Of a stretch of DNA of 64,000 nt, positions 58,592 through 64,000 are shown piece after piece (within the stretch, counting starts at the first letter, position 1; the number at the start of each line of letters is the position of its first letter). The stretch spans positions 124,001 to 188,000 of the forward strand of contig JAHBTU010000005.1 in assembly GCA_019638455.1 (NCBI GenBank), in the 5' to 3' direction. The translations under genes and the position numbers were made by a program. The DNA is from Saprospiraceae bacterium. Its GTDB lineage: Bacteria; Bacteroidota; Bacteroidia; Chitinophagales; Saprospiraceae. Below the pieces are notes generated by a model. That model made no database searches and was not told the DNA's origin. It was given only the letters and a program-made list of their open reading frames with translations.

Positions 58592-59200
58592 ATGACTTTT
58601 TCCTCCAAACTTATCGAAAAAGCCGTTGAAGCCTTTGCTTCGATGCCTGGCATCGGGCGCAAATCCGCTTTGCGCTTGGTGTTGCACCTGCTGAAGCAAG
58701 ACAAAAGCACCACAGAGCAGTTCACCGCCGCCCTGACGGCCATGCGGGAGGGCATCCGCGAGTGTCGCGTTTGCCACAATCTGGCGGATTCGGAGGTGTG
58801 CCAAATTTGCGCCGATGCTCGGCGCGACCGCTCGTTGGTGTGCGTGGTGGAGAGCATTCGCGACCTCATGGCCATCGAGGAGACCAGCCAATATCGGGGG
58901 CTTTATCACGTCTTGGGCGGGGTCATTTCGCCCATCGAGGGCATCGGGCCAAGTGATTTGCACATCGAAACACTGGAAGAACGGGTGAAACAGGGCGAAA
59001 TCCGCGAAGTCATCATGGCCATTAGCCCAACCATCGAAGGCGAAACCACCATCTACTACATCTCGAAAAAGCTGCGCCCTTTGGGCGTGCAAGTGAGTGC
59101 CATCGCACGAGGGGTGGCGTTTGGGGGCGATTTGGAGTATGCCGATGAGGTGACGCTGGGACGTTCCATCGTGGCGAGAGTGCCCTACGAGGCCAAGTGA
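58592..59200 (+). CDS. recR: Recombination mediator RecR
   Basis: A 202-residue DNA repair protein that with RecO loads RecA on gapped DNA. It has the helix-hairpin-helix (MPGIGRKSALRLVLHLL), the four-cysteine zinc finger (CRVCHNLADSEVCQIC), and the Toprim domain (VCVVESIRDLMAIEETSQYR, then HVLGGVISPIEGIGPSDLHI). The C-terminal VSAIARGVAFGGDLEYADEV is diagnostic. Length is normal. recO and the dnaX-ybaB group are not adjacent. Confidence 0.97.
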   Translation: MTFSSKLIEKAVEAFASMPGIGRKSALRLVLHLLKQDKSTTEQFTAALTAMREGIRECRVCHNLADSEVCQICADARRDRSLVCVVESIRDLMAIEETSQYRGLYHVLGGVISPIEGIGPSDLHIETLEERVKQGEIREVIMAISPTIEGETTIYYISKKLRPLGVQVSAIARGVAFGGDLEYADEVTLGRSIVARVPYEAK

Positions 59201-59342
59201 TTGTTTGCAAAAATTCCGCTAAGCCGCCTTATCCCTCCCTCAATCCGAATAATGTTTGTGCAATTGCTGCTTTTTTCTCCCCAAACGGATGTTAATGCCA
59301 TGATAATCGTCAGTGCATACACTTCATTCGGGCGGTGTGACG

Positions 59343-59350
59343 TACTTTTG
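59343..59350 (+). promoter_or_regulatory. -7 box of lpxC/fabZ promoter
   Basis: TACTTTTG, 27 bases before the lpxC/fabZ start codon. Confidence 0.6.
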
Positions 59351-59376
59351 CACGTTGAAATTTTTGCCCTAACTGT

Positions 59377-60789
59377 ATGAGACAAATCACGATTCAGAAT
59401 CCTGTGTCGGTCAGGGGTGTGGGGTTGCACACAGGAAAGTCGGTGACGCTGACTTTCAAACCCGCGACAGCCAATCACGGCTATCGTTTCCAGCGCGTTG
59501 ATTTGCCTGAACAACCCGTGATTCCAGCAGATGTGAAATTGGTTTTTTCGACCAATCGCGGCACCTCACTGCGCAACGGTGAGGCGCAGGTGGCTACGGT
59601 GGAGCATGTGCTGTCCGCGCTGACTGGTTTGCAGATTGACAATGTGTTGATGGAAATTGACGGGCCAGAGCTCCCAATCATGGACGGCACCTCGATGCCG
59701 TTCGTGGAGGCGCTGCGCGAAGCCGGACGTACCGACTTGGATGCCGAGCGCGAGTATTTTGTGGTGACGGAACCCATCTCTTACAAGGACGAACTGACGG
59801 GGACTGAACTGCTGGCCTTGCCCTCAGACAATTTTGAGGCAACCGTGATGATTGATTTCAATTCAAAGGTATTGGGGCAACAATTCGCCGCGCTTCACAA
59901 TTTGGACGACTATGTGATGGACATTGCGCCTTGCCGCACGTTTGTGTTTGTGCATGAGCTGGAAAAGTTGTTGCAAATGGGTCTCATCAAAGGCGGCGAT
60001 TTGGACAATGCCATCGTTATAGCTGACCGCAAAATGGAGCAGACCGAATTGGATGAGCTGGCCCGAAAATTAGGCAAACAGAGCGTGAAGGTAGATTCGG
60101 AAGGGGTGCTAAACACGGTGAAGCTCCATTTTCAGAACGAGCCTGCCCGGCACAAGCTGTTAGACGTCATTGGGGACTTGGCGCTCATTGGCAAACCCAT
60201 ACGAGGCAAGATAGTAGCCACCAAACCCGGTCACACGGCCAACGTCGAGTTTGCCAAAATCCTCAAAAAACACCTGGTGGAAAAACGCCGCTTGCTCGGC
60301 ATCCCGAAATACGACCCTGACAAAGAACCGATTTACGATGTGATGCACATCTCCAAAATGCTGCCCCACCGCTACCCGTTTTTGCTGGTGGACAAAGTGA
60401 TAGAGATGAGCGACCATCATGTAGTGGGCGTAAAAAACGTAACAATGAACGAGGCCTTTTTTCAAGGCCATTTCCCCGACAATCCGGTGTTCCCCGGTGT
60501 GCTGCAAATAGAGGCTATGGCCCAAACGGGCGGTATTCTCGCGCTGAACACCGTGACTGACCCGGGCAATTGGGATACTTATTTCCTGAAAATTGACAAC
60601 ACCAAGTTCAAAGCCAAAGTCGTCCCCGGCGACACTTTAATCCTTAAAATGGAACTGCTCGAACCCATCCGCCGCGGCATAGTGCACATGCAGGGCACTG
60701 CTTATGTCGGCAGCAAAATCGTCTCGGAAGGCGAACTGACCGCGCAAATCATTCGCAAGAATAAGGAGCACGGTGGCAATGGAGGCTGA
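59377..60789 (+). CDS. lpxC/fabZ: Bifunctional UDP-3-O-acyl-GlcNAc deacetylase / 3-hydroxyacyl-ACP dehydratase
   Basis: A 470-residue fusion typical of Bacteroidota. The LpxC part (about 1-300) performs the committed step of lipid A synthesis; zinc ligands are H77 (ATVEHVLSAL), H259 and D263 (RHKLLDVIGD), with a further active-site H286 (GHTANVEFAK). The FabZ part (about 320-465) dehydrates 3-hydroxyacyl-ACP in fatty acid synthesis: H331 in LPHRYPFLLVDKV and E379 in PGVLQIEAMAQTGG. The two compete for the same class of 3-hydroxyacyl substrates, so fusion may set their ratio. Followed 33 bases later by lpxA. Confidence 0.97.
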   Translation: MRQITIQNPVSVRGVGLHTGKSVTLTFKPATANHGYRFQRVDLPEQPVIPADVKLVFSTNRGTSLRNGEAQVATVEHVLSALTGLQIDNVLMEIDGPELPIMDGTSMPFVEALREAGRTDLDAEREYFVVTEPISYKDELTGTELLALPSDNFEATVMIDFNSKVLGQQFAALHNLDDYVMDIAPCRTFVFVHELEKLLQMGLIKGGDLDNAIVIADRKMEQTELDELARKLGKQSVKVDSEGVLNTVKLHFQNEPARHKLLDVIGDLALIGKPIRGKIVATKPGHTANVEFAKILKKHLVEKRRLLGIPKYDPDKEPIYDVMHISKMLPHRYPFLLVDKVIEMSDHHVVGVKNVTMNEAFFQGHFPDNPVFPGVLQIEAMAQTGGILALNTVTDPGNWDTYFLKIDNTKFKAKVVPGDTLILKMELLEPIRRGIVHMQGTAYVGSKIVSEGELTAQIIRKNKEHGGNGG

Positions 60790-60822
60790 GCGAAATGAAA
60801 AGCTTCAACCCATTCTTTTTCA

Positions 60823-61653
60823 ATGAATTATTCAAACGGCTTGCGAGACATTCACCGCGAAGCAAAAATTGGCAAAAACGTCACTATTGGCCCCTTCACC
60901 GTCATTGAAAAAGATGTCGTGATAGGTGACAACTGCCGCATCGAGGCCAACGTCAACATTTTCAACGGCGCCCGCATCGGAGAGGGCTGCCACATCTTCC
61001 CCGGAGCATCCATCAGCGCCGCCCCTCAGACAAAAGTGTTGCTTGAGGAGCCGACCACGCTCGAAATCGGGCATGGCTCCGTCATCCGCGAGCATTGTAC
61101 CCTCAATCGCGGCAACCGCAAATTCGGTGGCAGGACTGTCATCGGCGAAAATTGCCTGCTCATGGCCTACGTCCATGTCGCGCACGATTGCTTCATTGGC
61201 AACAACTGCATACTGGCCAACAACGTCACGCTTGCAGGGCATATCGAAATCGGGGAATGGGCCACCCTGGGCGGCATGGCCGCCGTGCATCAATTCGTGC
61301 GCATCGGCGACCAAGCCATGGTAGGCGGCGGCTCGCTCGTCCGCAAAGACGTGCCGCCCTTCGTCACCGCTGCCCGCGAACCCCTCTCCTATGCTGGCGT
61401 CAATTCGATAGGGCTTCGGCGACGCGGGTTCAGCTACGACGAAATACACCACATCGAGAACATCTACCGGGTGCTTTTCGTGCAAGGGTTCAGCATCCGC
61501 AAAGCACTGAAAATCATCGAGGAAGAAATAGAGCCATCCAACTATCGCGACTTCATTCTGCGTTTTGCCCATAGCACCAAACGCGGATTGATGAAAGGCT
61601 TCCGCACCATCGGCAACCCGGGAAAAGTGATGGCCGAGCCGGTACTTGAATGA
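60823..61653 (+). CDS. lpxA: Acyl-ACP--UDP-N-acetylglucosamine O-acyltransferase
   Basis: A 276-residue cytoplasmic trimeric enzyme for the first step of lipid A synthesis. Left-handed beta-helix hexapeptide repeats are visible (IGKNVTIGPFTVIEKDVVIG, IGENCLLMAYVHVAHDCFIG). The catalytic histidine is in MAYVHVAHDCF near residue 125. The C-terminal helical domain (SIGLRRRGFSYDEIHHIENI) is typical. The stop TGA at 61651-61653 is separated by one base from the start of the ABC gene. Confidence 0.96.
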   Translation: MNYSNGLRDIHREAKIGKNVTIGPFTVIEKDVVIGDNCRIEANVNIFNGARIGEGCHIFPGASISAAPQTKVLLEEPTTLEIGHGSVIREHCTLNRGNRKFGGRTVIGENCLLMAYVHVAHDCFIGNNCILANNVTLAGHIEIGEWATLGGMAAVHQFVRIGDQAMVGGGSLVRKDVPPFVTAAREPLSYAGVNSIGLRRRGFSYDEIHHIENIYRVLFVQGFSIRKALKIIEEEIEPSNYRDFILRFAHSTKRGLMKGFRTIGNPGKVMAEPVLE

Positions 61654-61654
61654 C

Positions 61655-62272
61655 ATGACTATCCGACTTAAAAACGCGGGGAAACGCTTTCGCCTCGACT
61701 GGATATTCAAGGGACTAAGTTTTTCTTTTGAAAAAGGTCATCGTTATGCCGTGCTCGGCCCAAACGGTTCTGGCAAATCTACTTTGCTGAAAGTGCTGTC
61801 CGGCCATGTGTCGCTCTCAAAAGGCTCCGTGTCGTTTGAAAACCCAGCGGGGAAAGTCGAACCAGATGGTGTCTATCGCCACATCAGCTATGCGGCACCC
61901 TACATCGAGCTCATCGAAGAGTTCACTTTGGAAGAAGCGCTGACATTCCACGCGGGTTTGAAACCATTGCTGCCGGGTTTTACACCCGCCAAACTCTACG
62001 AAGTACTCGCCTTGCCCCGCTCCCGCGCCAAAGAAATCCGTTTTTTCTCCTCCGGCATGAAGCAGCGCGTCAAACTCGCCCTTGCCATCTGCTCCGACAC
62101 ACCCGTGCTATTGCTCGACGAGCCAGCCACCAATCTCGACACCCAAGGCATCGAATGGTACAAACAATTGGTGGCCGACTTTGCCGCCAACCGCCTCGTC
62201 GTCATCGCCTCCAACGACCCGCACGACGCCGAATTTTGCCCAACGCACCTCAACATTTTGGATTACAAATAA
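61655..62272 (+). CDS. ABC transporter ATP-binding protein
   Basis: A 205-residue ATPase with Walker A GPNGSGKSTLLKVLSG (about 36-51), signature FFSSGMKQRVKLALAI and Walker B VLLLDEPATNLD. It is short, like CcmA-type or single-domain export ATPases, and no permease gene is adjacent. It starts one base after lpxA stops, so it is translated with the lipid A genes; a role in envelope lipid or glycan export is possible but unproven. A leucine codon TTG at 61646 is an alternative start. Confidence 0.9.
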   Translation: MTIRLKNAGKRFRLDWIFKGLSFSFEKGHRYAVLGPNGSGKSTLLKVLSGHVSLSKGSVSFENPAGKVEPDGVYRHISYAAPYIELIEEFTLEEALTFHAGLKPLLPGFTPAKLYEVLALPRSRAKEIRFFSSGMKQRVKLALAICSDTPVLLLDEPATNLDTQGIEWYKQLVADFAANRLVVIASNDPHDAEFCPTHLNILDYK

Positions 62273-62284
62273 AAAATCATCTCG

Positions 62285-62695
62285 TTGACACACTCTGACA
62301 CCACCACTCCCATCTTGTTGTTCGACGGTGTGTGCAACCTCTGCAACGCATCGGTGCAATGGGTACTCCTGCGCGACCACAAAGCCGTGTTCAAATTTGC
62401 GGCGCTCCAATCCGAAACAGGCCAAGCCTTGTTGCGCCGATTTGGCCTGTCCGACAAAAATTTCGACACGGTCGTGCTGGTGGATGGTGAGCGCATCTTC
62501 ACACGCTCCGATGCCCCACTGGAAATCGTGCGTCGCTTGGGCGGCGTGTGGGCTTTGCTGTTCGTGTTCAAAATAGTGCCCAGACCCATCCGCAATGCCG
62601 TGTACGATTGGGTGGCCCGCAATCGCTATCGGTGGTTTGGCCGCCGCGAGGAATGTATGCTCCCGCGCCCAGAATGGAAAGACCGTTTCGTGTGA
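62285..62695 (+). CDS. DCC-family thiol-disulfide oxidoreductase-like protein (DUF393)
   Basis: A 136-residue protein with the DxxCxxC motif near the N-terminus: FDGVCNLCNASVQWVLLRD. FKFAALQSETGQALL and the C-terminal RNAVYDWVARNRYRWFGR complete the DUF393 signature. These proteins have a thioredoxin-like fold; the substrate is unknown. No ATG is available near the domain start; the frame begins with TTG at 62285, a rare start codon, twelve bases after the ABC gene ends. Confidence 0.88.
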   Translation: MTHSDTTTPILLFDGVCNLCNASVQWVLLRDHKAVFKFAALQSETGQALLRRFGLSDKNFDTVVLVDGERIFTRSDAPLEIVRRLGGVWALLFVFKIVPRPIRNAVYDWVARNRYRWFGRREECMLPRPEWKDRFV

Positions 62696-62700
62696 AGTGC

Positions 62701-62817
62701 CACCACTACTGGATATTATTTTTGTGCTGCAAAGGCACAAAATGCGGCAAGTCAATGAGTATTTTGCCTTGCGTCTTTGTGACTTCGTGGCAAATTTGAA
62801 AATGTCCGGTAGTGTGG
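62701..62817. repeat. 119-bp terminal-inverted-repeat element, copy 2
   Basis: Close to the copy at 28562-28680 along its whole length (ends CCACTACTGGATATT and AATGTCCGGTAGTGTGG, inner TTGTGCTGCAAAGGCACAA). It sits directly after the DCC gene. Confidence 0.8.
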
Positions 62818-62924
62818 AAGGGCCATCCGTCAGATACCCTTGTTCGGCTTCCGACATTCTCTTACTTTTACCCCGTTTTTCATCTGACTTAATCTTTCTC
62901 GAACAATCTCTCATCAGCATTTCC

Positions 62925-64000
62925 ATGAAAAATCTTTTTCCCCTCCACCGCAGCGCGGCGGGCCTCGTCGCGGCAGTTGCCATCCTCCTACTTTTCTCTT
63001 GCAAAAGCGACCCGAAGACAACCATTGCCGCCAATGCCACCGTCAACGTCCGCATGGAAGCAGCGGCCACCACACTCAACCCCTACCTGCCCGCCACTGG
63101 CTATTCGCGTTATGTGGCACAACGCATTTTCCACTCATTGGGCGAGCTTGACCCTCTGACACTGGAGTTCAAGCCCATGCTCGTCAAACAATTGCCCACC
63201 AAACGCACGGTCAGCGAAGGCGCTTATGCCGGCGCGCTGGCCTACGATTTTGAAATACTTGACGAGGCCAAGTGGGACAACGGCTCGCCAGTGACTGGCC
63301 ACGACGTGGTTTTTTCCCTGAAAATCATCATGCACCCCAGCTTGCCGACGGAGGTCTATCGGGGTTATTTTGAATACCTCAAAGGGGTGGAGGTGGACGC
63401 GGCCAATCCCAAAAAATTCACTACCTATTTCAGTCAGTACTATATGCTGATGATGGAAAGCATGTGTGGGGTGCCGATTATGCCTGCCTACAACTACGAC
63501 CCCGACAACTTGCTGGCAAACATTCCGCTCTCCGATTTTTTGGACAAAAGCAAGGCCGCCGAGCTGGCTGCCAACCCTTCGGCACAGGCGTTTGCCAAAG
63601 CATTTCAAGACCCAAAGTTTATCAACGACAAGAACTTCGTGACTGGTAGCGGCCCCTATCGGCTCGAAAGCACCGATGGCGACCAAGGCGCGGTATTGAT
63701 AAAAAAAGAAAATTGGTGGGGCGACGCGGTGGCGCAGCGGTATCCGCTGCTGGCGGCCTATCCCACCAAATTGGTTTACAAAATCGTGCAGGACGAAGCA
63801 GCGGTGGAAAACCTGTTTTTGACCGATGCGCTCGACGTGGCGGTGCAGGTCACGCCAGCCAAATTCCTCGAAATGAAGCAAAACCCTGCCCTCGAAGCCA
63901 AGTATGATTTCCTGAGCATCGGCGCCACGCAGTACAATCGGCTCGCTTTCAACCTGCGCAACCCCAAAGTGCAGGACAAGCGCGTGCGGGAAGCCCTCGC
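62925..64000 (+). CDS. Family 5 solute-binding lipoprotein (peptide/nickel type), 3' end outside window
   Basis: An open frame of 358 codons that continues past the window. The lipobox is in VAILLLFSCKSD (C26). The mature part has the family 5 extracellular solute-binding character: LNPYLPATGYSRYVAQRIFH, EILDEAKWDNGSPVTGHDVV, the typical TGSGPYRLES near residue 240, and FNLRNPKVQDKRVREALA at the window edge. Such proteins deliver oligopeptides, nickel or other ligands to Opp/Dpp permeases. The start at 62925 follows a TACTTTTA -7-like box at about 62869. Confidence 0.92.
   Translation, partial: MKNLFPLHRSAAGLVAAVAILLLFSCKSDPKTTIAANATVNVRMEAAATTLNPYLPATGYSRYVAQRIFHSLGELDPLTLEFKPMLVKQLPTKRTVSEGAYAGALAYDFEILDEAKWDNGSPVTGHDVVFSLKIIMHPSLPTEVYRGYFEYLKGVEVDAANPKKFTTYFSQYYMLMMESMCGVPIMPAYNYDPDNLLANIPLSDFLDKSKAAELAANPSAQAFAKAFQDPKFINDKNFVTGSGPYRLESTDGDQGAVLIKKENWWGDAVAQRYPLLAAYPTKLVYKIVQDEAAVENLFLTDALDVAVQVTPAKFLEMKQNPALEAKYDFLSIGATQYNRLAFNLRNPKVQDKRVREAL

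Noticed and set aside
62108..63079. 323-codon minus-strand frame across the ABC, DCC and solute-binding genes
   Set aside because: It crosses three coding regions and a repeat on the other strand and has no motif.

Overview
The window looks like a chromosomal segment of a Bacteroidota bacterium, most likely from the Saprospirales side of the phylum (the order is a guess). The support is a fused LpxC/FabZ protein, PorD (DUF4835) and a type IX secretion cargo tail, DUF3078 and GLPGLI proteins, a eukaryotic-type citrate synthase, the Bacteroidota omega-like RNA polymerase subunit, and repeated TAnnTTTG -7 promoter boxes just upstream of start codons. Most of the DNA is moderately GC-rich and codes for housekeeping functions. 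The clear exception is the AT-rich restriction-modification locus near the left end.

Layout. 1-1.8 kb: an IS3-family element cut in two by a 903-bp IS5-family element, followed by transposase debris. 1.9-4.6 kb: an AlwI-like type II restriction-modification pair. 4.7-12 kb (mostly minus strand): a TMTC-like membrane/TPR protein, a tandem universal stress protein, truA, a low-molecular-weight phosphatase, a DUF3078 outer membrane protein, an MscS channel and an ECF sigma factor. 12.2-15.1 kb (plus): a TlpA-like thioredoxin, a phosphotriesterase-family lipoprotein and enolase. 15.3-21.2 kb (plus): an NlpC/P60 lipoprotein, two large proteins of unknown function, then two neighbouring genes that share the same kind of small N-terminal helical domain (effector-associated domain, EAD11-like), one fused to a trypsin-like protease and the other to a TIR domain. 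That pair is the best candidate for an uncharacterised conflict or defence system here. 21.2-27 kb (minus): tRNA-Leu, hscB, rseP, porD, coaBC, rpoZ and bamD. 27.3-29.6 kb: xseA and nadK. 29.6-41.6 kb: a secreted choice-of-anchor B protein, a Uma2 nuclease, an acetyltransferase, an MFS transporter, an outer membrane protein, a class V aminotransferase, a TPR protein, citrate synthase and an OB-fold protein. 42-45 kb: homoserine dehydrogenase and a cystathionine synthase/lyase behind a SAM-I riboswitch. 46-49.4 kb: divergent sucA and rpsT. 49.7-56.9 kb: a PaaE-like reductase, an EVE protein, a GH130 glycosidase with a FucP-like transporter, kynurenine 3-monooxygenase and a GLPGLI protein. 57-62.7 kb (plus): a histidine kinase, recR, lpxC/fabZ, lpxA, an ABC ATPase and a DCC thiol oxidoreductase. 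From 62.9 kb a family 5 solute-binding lipoprotein runs off the end.

The intergenic DNA is unusually rich in small non-autonomous repeats. There is a roughly 180-bp family in six copies plus a tail fragment, a 109-bp hairpin family, a 119-bp element with terminal inverted repeats, a 98-bp element with perfect 20-bp ends, a 246-bp composite element, a 60-bp family and a 15-bp minisatellite. They pile up in nests at 32.5, 35-35.8, 39.5 and 41.7-42.0 kb.

All calls were made by reading the sequence and translations. No database search, alignment or structure prediction was run.
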